Assembly (NCBI RefSeq): GCF_021130785.1
Contig: NW_025778909.1
Coordinates: forward strand, 102,110 to 166,109
Length of the DNA stretch: 64,000 nucleotides
Source of the DNA: Homalodisca vitripennis
Lineage: Eukaryota > Arthropoda > Insecta > Hemiptera > Cicadellidae
Direction of reading: 5' to 3'
Both the position numbers and the translations under genes were made by a program. The first letter of the stretch is position 1; every line of letters starts with the position of its first letter. Below, piece by piece: positions 33,785 to 46,200 of this stretch. The notes under the pieces are model-generated. The model was not told where the DNA came from, ran no database searches, and worked only from the letters and a program-made list of their open reading frames with translations.

Positions 33785-36700
33785 TATATATATTTATATT
33801 TATTTATTTATATATAGGTTTTTATAATAAAACGTTTATCCTTTCCAAAAGTGGTGTATGATTTAAAATGTTGGTTTGTGGACGAGCATTGTGTACCTCT
33901 TTTAATAAAGTACGAGTAACCGTTTATTTACATAAAATAAATCATTATTAATTATAATCTATAAAAATGACTAATTCATATGAGAAACGTTTTTAAATAA
34001 ATCAATTCTTATTTACGCATCATAACGTACTTTTTTATGCTGTAAGCTTCTTATATTGTAAATAAATTTTGTCACAATTAGTTCTTCTTTGTTACTTTAT
34101 TTACTAAATAATGCTTTTTTAATTTAGTCGTGTACTTTTAGCATCATTTGTTTTGCTAAACAGTGTACACTTAAGATGAAATATAAAAAAAAAAAAATTG
34201 AGAACCGTACTAACTTAACTTAGCTAGTTATACGTCTAGTTATACTAGCTTATACTACGTGAAACTAGCAAGAAAATTTTAATAAATAAAAAAAATAGGT
34301 AACAATGATATAATAATGCTAAAAATGAATAATTTTATTTGAAGTGCTATATACTGTTTTATATTTCAAATATTGTTCATAAGGAAAAGCTTGTTAGTGA
34401 AGCTTACCACCCTGGAGGCTGCAAAATTTTAATTTGTCTCTGTTTGTTTGTCTATGTGACTGGCTGTTTGCTTGATATCGCGAAAACGAATCGTTATACT
34501 TTATAATTTTTTATGAAGCTGTATTTATATAAATTAAACACTTAGTTTAGTGATTTTGTGAATGATTCTCCATGGAATTTTGTTTTGCATCAGGAAATTT
34601 ATTACATTAGTCTTTCGGAACAGTGTTTGCAACTAGCAAATAGCAGAATAAATAAATTTTAGAAGAAAAATGTATAAAGTCAAATGAGGTTTTAAAATTT
34701 GAATATTTTATTCATAGAACAAAGTTGGAATATAAATGTGAATATTTGGTGCCAATAATTTATTTCAGCGTACGCGTACCTTGTAGAAATTCACCCTAGG
34801 TCACAAAAAATAGATTTTTTGAACCTTTTGTATGCTATTAAACGTGAACGAGGAAAAAAATAATATGCAGAGAGATTTTATAAGGTTTTATATGTGTGGA
34901 GTGAGTATATGTATAAATGAGCTCTTTTAACGTATAAAAGCAACGTTTTCATAAACATTTCATTTTACCAGTAAAATTGAACTTCCTTTAATTTTGATAA
35001 ACATTAATTTATTGAACGCTCACTTTGTGGAGTTTCATCAAATTTACCATTGTTTTAGTTGAAACCTAAAAAAGAAAAACACTGCTTTAACTTTCGTAAA
35101 ACACGCACGTTTAGTAAAAGAGCCATTCAAAACTAATTACTATAGCTTAAGAATCTCTTCAATATGTTTCTGATATATGACTTTTCTATAGTTCAAGTGA
35201 CTTTAACAAATAAACTTTAAGTTAATAGCTTACAAATCGATTTAAAGTTTTAATTTTATATGTGATTGGTCTAATAACCAACTACATACTTCGGTAATAA
35301 AATGGTTCTATACATATTTCTGGAACTGTTTAAACCTATTAATAATATGTTTCTTTAAGAAATAGTATACAGGTTCTACAATTCTTTTACAATATTTGTT
35401 TATTTTTATAGTTTTTAATAATGAGTTTTTTACAATAGAACTCATTAGATTAATGATATATTTCTTAATAACAAATATCATGGTTTATGAAAATATTCTT
35501 CTGTATATAAATTTAATATGTATGCCCATGTTTGCTTGTAATTATGGATTGTTAAATAACATTTACAGTTTTACATTATCATAAAAAAGCGTACTACCAA
35601 ATTTTTACAGAATATATTTTATTTATAAAATAAAAATGTATTTTCTAGCTGATATATTTACATAATGTATTACAAGGTTATGATACGTACTTACATTGCA
35701 TAATGTCAAATCAGTAAATAACGTTGTCAATTATGTCCCAATATCTAAAATATATAAAAATATTACTTTAAATAAAATTTATATACACAAAAGTAAAAGT
35801 ACCACTTATGCATTAGGCTTTTTGTTTGTACTCTATTTTATGATGGCACGCAAGGGAATTTTATGGTGCGGTGAAACTGAAGGTAAGCCTAGTGGTTTTT
35901 ATTACGATGTTTATTACATCTTAAATACTACGTAAAAGATAAACATATTGGCAACAAATGATGAAAATTCATTAGAGAATTAACAGAAGTTAATTAGTTT
36001 GCATTGCCAATTCTGGTGAATATTTGCGTTTATTTGCAAATCCCCGAGGGTTACAAGCACTTAAAGTTTGCCTTCTGCGAACACTAGTTTTATTTGATTT
36101 GTCAATAAGTATTTGTGAGCCTTGATTCATTTTGTGATTAATGTTTGGTTTCAACATAGTAAAATGATTTCTATTTTAAGAATATATCAGGTGTTCAAAT
36201 AACTCCATCTTATTTTGTGTTAACGTTACCATTTTGTAATGCCCTTTATTAAATTCGATACGTTAGTCCAGCGTTTTATGAACTTCGATAATATCCTCAA
36301 ATACAAACATTACATCAAAAATTTACAACTCAAACTAATATTCTACTGTACAATCATCTGTATGGATTTTTATATTGGGAAATACATTTAAATTCATTTA
36401 TACCGTGATTATTATGTAGTTGGACACAGTACCTGGACACAGAACTTAATATTTTTGTAACTAGGCTTGAAGACATTCTTTACTGATAAAGACATTGTTT
36501 AATTATTCTATATTTTGTTATGTTAAACAAAACTAGTATTTAGTGGTCATTTTCAAACGTGATGTATCGTTATAATTTAAGAATTTTAAGAGTGTTGCAG
36601 AATTTTAAGAAATTTTTGGATATTTTTACTAATACATTTATTCTTAGCCAAATGTAATCTTTTAAATCTTATACTTAATGCTCTGAACTCCTTTACGTCA

Positions 36701-38230
36701 TATTTATATATTTACGCATTTTTATTCATATGAGATATTACTCGATAATTTCAAACAAGGTTATTATAAAAACAAAAAATTTTCCAAATAATAATATTGC
36801 TTTTTCTTTTCATTTACTTTTCATTTGCACTTAAAAGATTTTATTCTACTATATGCGAGGCTTTAAGTCCACCATGAATTTTTATTTTGCTTTAATATAA
36901 AGATTCATTTCAACTACTGTAGAATGTTTATTTTATTTTATAATCAATTTTATAAGAGTATTTTTTGTAATCCTTATGCGAACGTTAAACGTTATATACT
37001 TTGTTATTACATGGGAAATTAAAACTTTTAGTCGTGACATATAAGGTAAAATAATAATATTATTATTTTTAAGTAATAAATTATTGTCACGACACACGTT
37101 ATTATAATGCCGTTATTAAATTTCACTATATAAACTGACAAAATCAAAAACAATTTATGGTGCTCTTATAAGACTATTTGATTACACTTGTTTAAACTGC
37201 GTGAAGAAGCGTTAACAAGCCATGGTAAGCCCTTGACATTTCTGATATACGTTTATAATTATATGCATGACGGTAAGCACAGTGGGATGATATACTGGGA
37301 GTAATGGACGAAAACGTTCCCTTTAGTATGATTTGCCTCAGGGGTGAGATCCTTGTGATAGCAGCTCCTAACGGCTTATAACATTGGAGAGTGTTGATTT
37401 TTAACCAATTGTTCTCGTATCTAGTTTCGTGTATTTTAGCTTTGTTGAAATACCTGCAAGTTTCCAACACTATAGGAAACTTTCTTGATTATTTAGGCAA
37501 TCCAAAGATATATTTATTATATGTGCGAGTACAAATGTAATTATTAAATTGAATAAGAATTTTAAAATACCAAATGGTTGTACCCAAATATTTTTTTCCT
37601 GTAAATCTTTATTGATTACCTGAGTTATATTGTTTAAATCAATACTATATCTTTTTAAATGATGAAATGCTTTAAAAATATAACCAAGATTGTTTTGTAT
37701 AATTCATATAGAAACAGTAATTTTTATTTGATGAGTAATTTTAACGTGCATTTGAGTATAGTTAGGCCAACATTATATACACTGAAATATTAATATTTAA
37801 TTCAGTTAATAATAATATTAAATTGTATACATTAAATATCTTCAATTTACAGTGTAGATTTATAAACAAAAGAATCAAGGATTACACTCTATTACACTAC
37901 TGACAACATACAGTTACTTAATATTGAGGGGATGACTTTATTTTACTTAACTAACACATTGCCAAACTTCATCGGTTAAAATAGGGAATACAATCTAAAT
38001 ATATTACATAGCATTACGATATTTTTCTATAAACCATAAATATACTTATAAAATTAGCTAGAGTTATTTACTGCATATCAATCAGTGATATTGTTTAAAG
38101 GAATTTGGTGAATTGTAAAATGCTAATCAGAACTTATTAAAATACCAATATAAATAAATACAGCACGGTTTAATTAATATGTGCTCTTTTAAAAACAAAC
38201 TGGTAAAAATAAAAATATTTGAACGTGTCG
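33785..38230. other. Long gene-free AT-rich stretch
   Basis: I see no recognisable gene. A segment near 34438-34500 (CTGTTTGTTTGTCTATG then GATATCGCGAAAACGAATCG) resembles the CTGTCTG/ATATCTCGAAAACG repeat family also seen at 11.4 and 19.6 kb. The minus-strand 92-codon frame at 37192-37470 has ordinary composition and no motif that I know. Confidence 0.4.
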
Positions 38231-38270
38231 CACACCCAGAAGAATACTGGCACAACTAAAAAATTGTCAT

Positions 38271-38760
38271 TTTTGAGTTATGCCACTATTCTAGACCGCA
38301 AAGACGTTCTGCGGACCTGTGTTGAACTCCCGTACTCCTATCTCGTCTAGTTCCCGCGTGGCAGCGCTAGTGTCAGTTTTCTTCTAACCGGTTTTGCAGC
38401 GTGTTTTGGTAGAACAGTGGCACTTTAGCCTTGTGCGGAGACGGACTGTATTTTTCGCTCTTGAATAGTGACACTTTTTGATTTGTGCCTGTGTTCACCT
38501 ACAGGTAAGTTTACTTTACTCATTACGTTTTATTCAAATAGTGGCACGTTTTAAGTTATGCCTGTATTCCACAAAATATGTGTGTCATTTTTCGCTTAAA
38601 GTGCCACTTTTATTCGTAGTTTTTGAGTTGTGCCGGTATTCACGGAACAATTTCCATTTATATCAATTTCTATCTGGTACATTTTGAAAAGTGCCAGTTT
38701 TCTAATACGAATTAGAATAAAATATAGTTGTTCTAGTTTATAAAGTGCCAGTTTTCAAAA
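38271..38760. repeat. Left subterminal repeat cluster
   Basis: Copies of a TIR-related motif, in both orientations, crowd the left end. TTTTGAGTTATGCCACTATTC (38271) directly follows and folds back on the TIR. Others are AGTGGCACTTT (38416), AGTGGCACGTTTTAAGTTATG (38540), AAAGTGCCACTTT near 38600, TTTTGAGTTGTGCCGGTATTC near 38622, AAAAGTGCCAGTTTT near 38684 and AAAGTGCCAGTTTTC near 38740. On the right, GAATAGTGGCATAACTTTA (42183) and AAAAGTGGTACAACTCAAAA (42237) match. Such clusters are normally transposase-binding sites. Confidence 0.65.
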
Positions 38761-38941
38761 AAATTTTACAATTATTGTTTTATTATTATTTTTTATTTAC
38801 GAGTAGTTCAGATTAATATAAACTGTAAATAGTTTATGTTAACACCTAACCTACCTGACATTGTTTTAATATTCATTTTACACATGATTATTCATTAAAA
38901 ATCTCTCCTCCTTGAAATTGCAAGTGTAATGTTATTTTCAG
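38505..38941 (+). other. Predicted 5' intron of the DUF7869-like gene
   Basis: The donor ACAG|GTAAGT at 38504/38505 is a perfect consensus. The acceptor TTATTTTCAG| ends at 38941, three bases before the ATG at 38945. Part of the subterminal repeat cluster lies inside this intron. Confidence 0.5.
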
Positions 38942-38944
38942 GCT

Positions 38945-41674
38945 ATGGAGTCAAGAGGTAAAAGGCTGGTGAACAAAGTCCTGAACCAAGAGAATAGTCC
39001 AGTGCTAAGTTCAACATGTGGGTTGCGAGAAATTTTCTTCTCCCCTTATCATGCAGATGCATTAGACGGACAGAAATCTATGAAGAACCAAGAACAAGAA
39101 AAGACTGAATGGGACAAGACTGAAAATGATGTTATTACCAAAGAGAATGATACTGAAAACAACACAACTAGAAGAGATAATACTATGAATACTACAGCTG
39201 AAGAGTTTATGGCTGAAAACAATAAAAGTGGAGAAGACAAGACTGAAAGCATTATGAATGAAGAGGACACTACAAGACAATTTGACGATAATACTACTGA
39301 AGAGAGTAAAACTGAAGAAGACACGACTGAAGAAAACAAATATAATAAAAGTAGAGTTGAGATAAACAAAAAAGAAGTACATAAGACTGAAGGGGCGGAA
39401 AGAGTAAGATCAGATAATGAAAAATGGAAAATTGGAGGAACCGATTGTCAAACTAGAATTAAACTTACTCGTATCCTTGAAAAAAGTAAAAAATGTCAAG
39501 CAGAATTTACATCGTAATTCGAGCTCTTTTTCAGAAGCAGATGACACTGACCAGGATCCTGATTTTGATATAAACGACGAATGTCCAAAACGGAAAAAAA
39601 CAGTTGTAAAACTCTTACAAATCTTTAAAAGGCATAAGAGTAATAGTTCTAACGATTCGTTTCATATACCAAGTACTTCCCGTTTTGACAATGTGAACAT
39701 TAATATAAATGAAAATAATGAGCTGTCAGCACAAGTGGAAGACCTCGGTGAATTGAACCGAGGAACCCCAGAAACGGTTTCTGAAAGAAAAGGAAGAAAG
39801 AGAAAAGCAAGGCCTTCAGAATGGATTAAAACCAAAAACAAGATTTTGAGAAATTCTGGACAAGGGTACACTAGTTATAAGAGTAAGAAAGAGTTTAAGG
39901 CTAAAGCTATTCGACCGGCATGTGGGGAAAAATGTAGACTCAAGTGCAGTTCAAGAGTAACTGAAGAACAAAGGAAATATATTTTTGAACAGTTTTGGGC
40001 TCTCGGAGATATTAATAGACAGCGTGACTTCATTTCTAAATGTTTGCAAGAAATAAATCCTACGTACAGATATGTCAGACCAGAAAGCAAAAGACATTTG
40101 AACAACGCTTTTTATTTCACTACTGATGAAGAAAAAGTTAGAGTAAGCAAACAGTTCTTTACTGCAACTTTGGATATACCAAATCGATACATTCGAACTG
40201 TGGTAGAAAAGTTGAGCACAGGTGGTTTTGTAAATAAAGATAATCGTGGCAAACACGGTCATCACAAAAACGATTGATCCAGCTATCAAGGAAAGTGTAA
40301 GAAAACACATTAACTCAATACCCCGGATAGAAAGCCACTATTTGCGCAAGCAAACCACTAAAGAGTTCATCGAAGGTGGTAAGCAAATCGCTGACCTGTA
40401 TAGGGACTACAAACAAGATTGGGAGAGAGATGGAATACCTTTTGCACATCCTGCTATGTATTCTCACATATTTAACAATGAGTTTAACTTATCTTTTTTT
40501 ATACCAAAGAAAGACCAATGTGACCTATGCATTGCATATGAAAAAGCCGATAATGAAACTAAAAAAACCTTACAAGAAAGATATGACACTCACTTAACAG
40601 AGAAAAGCCTGTCTCGCGAAGAAAAGGAGCGAGATAAGAAAAAGTGAAGACAAAAATATTATTGTTGCTTGCTATGATCTCCAAGCAACTTTTCCTATAC
40701 CAAAAGGGGACGTTTACATTTTCTATTATAAATCTAAACTGAATTGTCAAAACTTCACAATTTGCGATTTAAAAACAAAAACTGTACACTGTTATACCTG
40801 GCTCGAAGGAGAAGGTGGCAGAGGTTGTAAAATGAAATTAGGAACTGGTGTTTGGAAGTTTTTAAAAGACACATCAGATGCTGCTAGTGAAGAAGTAGAA
40901 GTGATATTTTACTCGGACAATTGTTGGGGGCAGCAAAAAACAAAATTCATGATTTCCATGTACGTCTATGCAGTCACTGTGTTAAAAATTAAATCTATTA
41001 CACATAAGTTTCTCATTAAAGGGCATACCCAAAACGAAGGAGACCAGTGCCCACTCTGTCATAGAAAGGTCAGTTAAGAAGACGCTAAAGTCAGGCCCAG
41101 TTTATGTTCCTTTCTCAATACGTATCAATCATACGTATGGCAAAGAAAAACCGGCACTCCATTCAAAGTAAATTGAGATGTCCCATGATGATTTTATAGA
41201 TTTTTAAACAACTGTACAAAGGACTGTAGCTTTGTGACGCCTCAGGCAACCTCAAAGACAAAGATCCTAAAGAAAAAAGAATCAAAGGAATCAGGATGTA
41301 AAGGGCCATCAAAAAGCACAAAGAAGAAACTGGAAACTGTAGAAGATCAGGAAGAAGAAGAGCAAATTGATGAAAGTGGCAACAACAATGGACGAAGAAA
41401 ACAAATTTATGTTAAGCTAAGCTCTGGTTGTACGAGTTTGAGAAAAATCAACCTACAAAGATACTTTTACAAGAAACTCCTATAGTGAACAGGAGTTTAT
41501 GGAACATCAACAAAAAAAGGAAAAGGTACTGCAAGCCAACTGCCTCAATACAAACTTGTAGGAGCTTATAAGAAGAAGCCGACCATTGGAGAGAGAAAAA
41601 AAACTGATTTAATGAGCATGGTTGATGCCAACGTAATCCCTAAGTTTTATAGTGACTTTTTCAAAAACCTTTAA
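38945..41674 (+). pseudogene. DUF7869-like probable transposase with several frameshifts
   Basis: Starts MESRGKRLVNK. The N-terminal third is an acidic/lysine-rich low-complexity region (repeated TEE/TEN, 39.07-39.40 kb). After a frameshift near 39500 come DDTDQDPDFD and the Cys block RPACGEKCRLKCSSRVTEEQ, then QFWALGDINRQRDF. A shift near 40260 leads to IPRIESHYLRKQTTKEFIEG and FFIPKKDQCDLC. A shift near 40640 leads to VACYDLQATFPIPKG and YSDNCWGQQ, then HKFLIKGHTQNEGD. A shift after 41045 leads to HSVIERSVKKTLKSGPVYVP, followed by stops. The C-terminus VIPKFYSDFFKNL* ends at 41674. The Asp in YDLQ, Asp in YSDN and the GHTQNEGD acid are plausible DDE/D residues of an RNase H fold (inference). 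The family is abundant as 'uncharacterized protein' in insects. Confidence 0.65.
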
Positions 41675-43291
41675 ACTTCCCTAAGCTTTACAGTTTGAAA
41701 TTGTGTACTTGGAATTTATTACCTTAGCTCTTTTTTACTTACAACCAAAGGTTCCTCATACGGTATCATTCGTGTCTTTAGAAAATGTTAATTTCTATCT
41801 TATCAGGATATTATTGAACTAAAAAATACCATTTTGTAGATAGTAACAACAGTATTGTAAAAGTTTCTATTTTTATCTGTAAACCCTTTATTATTATTTT
41901 TACGTATTATTATTAAACTAAAATAATTTTTATTAAAAAAATTAGCCCTAATTAGGCTATTTTAAACCTTTAAAGCTGCATTTTTCTATATATGGGTTTT
42001 TCCAATGTTTATATTTGTACTTTTATAATACTTACAATTAAAAAGGGTTATCATCTTTAATCTGTTGTCTACTCTTTTCATTGCTTTAATTCCTTTTAGC
42101 ACACTTATAAATAGGCGGAACAGTGATATGGATAAGAGGCACATCTAAAGAAGTAAAATAAAATAAAGGCAAAAGAATTCTGGAATAGTGGCATAACTTT
42201 AAAAAATCCAATAAAATATTGCAAAAGTTTTCTAGAAAAGTGGTACAACTCAAAATAAACTAATTACATTTTTTTTTTGTAAGAAACTTAGCAGTAAAAC
42301 ACCTATGATAACCTCTTGTATCAATTACTCCATAGCTATAAATATAATTAAAAAAAAACCAATCAAGGTTTTTCAGCTTTACATTAGCGAGGCAAGAATG
42401 ACAAAACTTTATTTTGCTTCTCCTGAAAAATGACAATTTTTTAGTTGTGCCAGTATTCTTCTGGGTGTGCGGTGTGTTTTAATAAAACTAATATTTTATC
42501 TTAAGTGTACCTAAATGTAAAAATAATTATAATTTTATAGATACATAGTATCGCAATATAAAGTAATTCAATGTAAAATAGATAGCAAACGCTATTAAAC
42601 CGGAGAACCACGTGGTCGCTGTTCAATCAATTCTAAACAATAGTGGATAAAAGCTTGGATCTGGTAAAAGCTTTTTTATAAAAGCTGAATTGAGTGGTTT
42701 TCTCTGAACTTCCAATTGATTTAAATCCATAGCAAACACAAAACGTCCATTTAAATATTACGGAGGATGAATACATAATAATTTACCTATATTGTCACGA
42801 TATTTAATAGTTCATTTAAGAAAGTAACTGTACATTGAATTAAAAAAAAAAAATCAATTGTATATTATAAGCAAACTAATACTAAGCCAGAGTAATTATA
42901 TTATGGTCGTTAATATTTTAACAACACCAAACCTGCAGAGTAATATGTTTAGCGATTCTTATGTCAGATACCGTTACGTTATTTTTATATTAAGTATTTA
43001 TTTTATACGAACGCGCGTGAATTTTCAACTATTATATCTAACTTTTTTTTATCTGTATACACATCTTAAAATACATACACTTTTAAATGTTTTCTTTAAA
43101 CAAAATTTGTCTTATTTCTGCAAAGAAAACGTAATTGTATGTAGGATGTCTTAGTGTATCTTATGTAGTTGAATAAAACAATCGAATGAAGTTAATTTAG
43201 CTGTAATTGCTAATATAGAGTTAAGAGCGTTAAGCTAAAGGGATTTTTATTTTAAAACAAAAAATTTTACATTTATTTAGGAGGATTACAG

Positions 43292-43472
43292 GTCATACGA
43301 AAAAAAACGTAGAGTCTGTCACTATAGACGGCCTTGATGAACAAACTAACAAGGTGCTTAGAGGAAACCGTGGAATCACAATGCGTGCTTTGTCTTTGGA
43401 ATATTCAGAAGGGACAAAATATTCTCTTTATTTTGGTATTACACAATATTTAACCTACAAAACTATTTGTGT
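43292..43472 (+). other. Candidate host exon A
   Basis: After an acceptor-like GGAGGATTACAG (AG at 43290-43291), one frame stays open: NVESVTIDGLDEQTNKVL then RGNRGITMRALSLEYSEG, ending TGA near 43472. It is less AT-rich than its surroundings and has protein-like composition. No domain recognised and no clear donor site; it may be chance. Confidence 0.15.
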
Positions 43473-43579
43473 TCACTGAGTGTCAAAAATGTTGACTAAT
43501 ACCTACAAAATTCATTAAATTTCTTGAGCCTTCACATTCTGTAAATTGATCCTTGAATTTGACATTCGCACATCTTTAA

Positions 43580-43858
43580 GGTTTTAAAGCTATTCATGCT
43601 CAACACCAACACTACGTAAACACGGCACATTCTCCAGTGAATGTCTGCTGCAATATTCCCGTGTTCTTACAGAAAACGGATAACTCTCCTCAATTTAAAT
43701 TTTGCTGGAGAATCAATAAAGGCGAGAATGTCTATGAGATAACAGTTCTGCACAAACAAGCACCTCAATGTCAACTAGATAGTGACAAATGTAGCGGAAA
43801 ATATGAACTATCGATTATTGTGCATACCGCGGATCTACCACGTGTCTGGCCATCATGA
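43580..43858 (+). other. Candidate host exon B
   Basis: An open frame includes PVNVCCNIPVFLQKTDNS, FKFCWRINKGENVYEITVLH, APQCQLDSDKCSGKYELSII and ends PRVWPS*. An acceptor-like TTCTTACAG lies inside at 43672. Cysteine content and alternating hydrophobicity suggest an extracellular beta-rich segment, but I cannot name a family. It lies just downstream of candidate A, so both might belong to one broken or spliced gene. Confidence 0.2.
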
Positions 43859-44933
43859 GGTATATTCTGACTAAAAAAAAATACCCTCATAGAATACTAC
43901 GAAATTGTGTGTGGTCTTCATTCGGAAGTATACATAGTTAGAATTTAAACATTTACAATCAGAAGATTAGTTTCCTAAAAGTTTTATTACACAGTCTCTA
44001 TAATTACAATGTGGATGTATTAGTTTTGATAAAATGTTGAAGTTACACTATCTTGAAATACAGGTTATCGAAATAAAGGTAAACACGTAAGGAATTTAAA
44101 CATATATATTTAGTATATAATTTATATACATTAAAAAGCCTATTGCTATAGACAACTTAATCAACGATATTTTGTAATAAACTAGAATAAGTACTCGGAA
44201 TATTGTATATACTGGCAAATAATATATTAATCCACCAAACGATAATACGTACCGTTCGTATACGTAAATATTACTGTAGTTTCTATCAAACATGTCCTGC
44301 TACACATCTCTTATTTATATAGCCTCATCTTGTAGCTTTACGGCATTAAAAAAATAACACTTGAAGTTAAAGGTTTTTGAGAATTGTATGAGAATTTAAA
44401 TACTGTTTAAGTTTTTCTCTACATTAAAAGTGAGTTAAATTATTTCATTTAAAATTCTTAAATTGTCTATTAATACAATAACTATTTATAGTATAAATAC
44501 TTTCAAATAATAAATAGAAGTAGTATCGAAGAAAATATAGGTAAATACAATACTAAATAAATGACAAAGTTTAAGAAGTTCACAATATTGTATAAAAGAT
44601 GCTAAAATTCTGTACAAAATGTCTATTTAATTCATAAGACTGTGTTTGGAAACGACAAAACAAACATGTCGGTACAAGTTGATCCAGACTGTCCTTGTGT
44701 ACCAGCACTCTCGACATTAGCATCGGTGTCAGTACAATACGATTTAAGGTCCACATATGTATTTTATGTGTATGTGGTAGTATAATTTATCTTATATTGA
44801 AATATGTAATTTTAAAGTCATATTGTACTATTTCAAAACATATCCAATATACACTAAAAATTCAAGTTTTAAAACAATAATTAAAAATACTTTGTTTGAG
44901 GTTCGTTTTTGACGATGGACGGATTGTGAAAGA

Positions 44934-44972
44934 AACAGGATTTTTCCAGTCATTTGCCATCGTTCAGTGACA
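44934..44972 (-). mobile_element. Short Penelope-like terminal-repeat remnant
   Basis: About 40 bp (GAAACAGGATTTTTCCAGTC followed by ATTTGCCATCGTTCAGTGA) match 51102-51144 at the end of the Penelope-like terminal repeat. Nothing more of the element is present on either side. Confidence 0.6.
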
Positions 44973-45936
44973 CTATTTGTGTAAAATTCACCTGTTACTA
45001 CAGTGCATTAGAGTTTACATTATGCGTAAAGTATACATTCCAAATATTCCTGAAATAGACTTTTGATTAATAGAAACTCACGTAACATGTACAAAATAAT
45101 ATTCTTAAATAATCTAAATAAATAAATATCTTACTTTTCATTTACTATATAAGGTTTAGCAACCAATTCAAGATTTCATTTACTCTAAATTATTATATAT
45201 ATACATATTTATCAATTAAAATCAGTGGATTGGCACTCTAATGTTGAAGCGAAAACATTTCTTATACAGTATTTACGAATAAAAACGTACCGTTTAAATA
45301 ACAAAGTAGAAGTACCCTATACAATTTGTCGTATAACAGACTTCATTGAGAATGCATGTAAAGCTTTAAATCTATGTTTATTTTATATTGATACTTTCTC
45401 TGGACAAATGGGCAGACAGTTATTAATACAGAAAAGGAATTAACAAAAAATAATCACTATAAACATGCATATGCACATAACACTTTCTTGTCAAAGTAAT
45501 ATGATTATCATGTAAAATTTAAAGTCCTTAAAAATTAAATATTTTTTAAAAGATATTTTGCTATACATTACTTTCATATTCATACACATTAGGCATCTAT
45601 AATGAGAAGGGCTTTTTCAATGTGAATTTTGTATTTAGCTCCAGTTCACCTTACTCTACGTGTAGCATCTGAAATCCGATGCTGTTACAACTCGACACTT
45701 AAAATCTGGAGTCATGTTCGTCTGAAGGGACGCAAAAATAGTCGGGAATAAAGAACAAAGAAACTCATCGTTTCGACATCAAAGACACCCAGACTAAAAC
45801 AATTGTCCAATCTAGGTCTTTACCCAGAAAATGAGAAAACCTACTGCTGGGGATTAGAATATGAGGGAAAGTGAGGTATGATTTAGTTAATATTAACATG
45901 TTAACAGTAAATAATTTTATTTAAACATTTCCTAAG

Positions 45937-46200
45937 AATGCCGTGTTATCTAGTGGTAAAAACGTCAGTTACAGCGACACTTCCCCGATGAGCGAAACAC
46001 CGATCCAGGCTGGCAATTGGAATCGTAGCGCCTATTTCAGACCAAGAGAAATTTCTACTATAAGGATTTATTGTATTGCTAAAAGAACATAAATTATTCT
46101 CAGGACAGTTTTTACGCGCCTGAGTTAAATAATCACTTCTGGTGTAAGTGTAGTGGCATCCGTTGGAAAAATTAGTCTGTTTCAACCAAGAATCCAAACC
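45937..46200 (+). mobile_element. Possible tRNA-derived SINE
   Basis: GCCGTGTTATCTAGTGGTAA at 45940 resembles the 5' half of a tRNA-Glu-like molecule with a Pol III box A. About 50 bases later ACACCGATCCAGGC is a weak box B. The distance between boxes fits a tRNA. It does not fold into a complete tRNA by eye, and the following 180 bases have no recognised tail. Treated as a SINE head rather than a tRNA gene. Confidence 0.3.

Larger units (their letters stand above)
38231..42469 (+). mobile_element. 4.24-kb TIR transposon carrying a DUF7869-like gene
   Basis: Bases 38231-38274 (starting CACACCCAGAAGAATACTGG) are repeated exactly in inverted form at 42426-42469, giving perfect 44-bp TIRs. The bases outside are CG on both sides, a possible 2-bp target duplication; TCG versus CGG excludes a clean 3-bp one. 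Terminal CAC and many subterminal copies of the motif AGTGGCACAACT are reminiscent of CACTA (EnSpm) elements. One multi-frame pseudogene in plus orientation, with a spliced 5' leader, fills the middle. Identical TIRs suggest a recent insertion or transposition in trans, despite the broken gene. Confidence 0.75.
42470..45930. other. Mostly gene-free stretch with two weak exon candidates
   Basis: AT-rich. Contains the two candidate open blocks listed separately (43292-43472 and 43580-43858) and a small Penelope-like remnant at 44934-44972. Nothing else was recognised. Confidence 0.4.

Noticed and set aside
37192..37470. 92-residue minus-strand host protein
   Set aside because: No motif, no splice or promoter context, and a length possible by chance in this amount of sequence.
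39049..39382. Minus-strand Ser/Phe/Val-rich frames of 106 residues
   Set aside because: They are the antisense of the acidic low-complexity part of the DUF7869-like gene.
45940..46015. Functional tRNA gene
   Set aside because: Box A is fair, but box B is degenerate and no full cloverleaf with acceptor pairing could be drawn.
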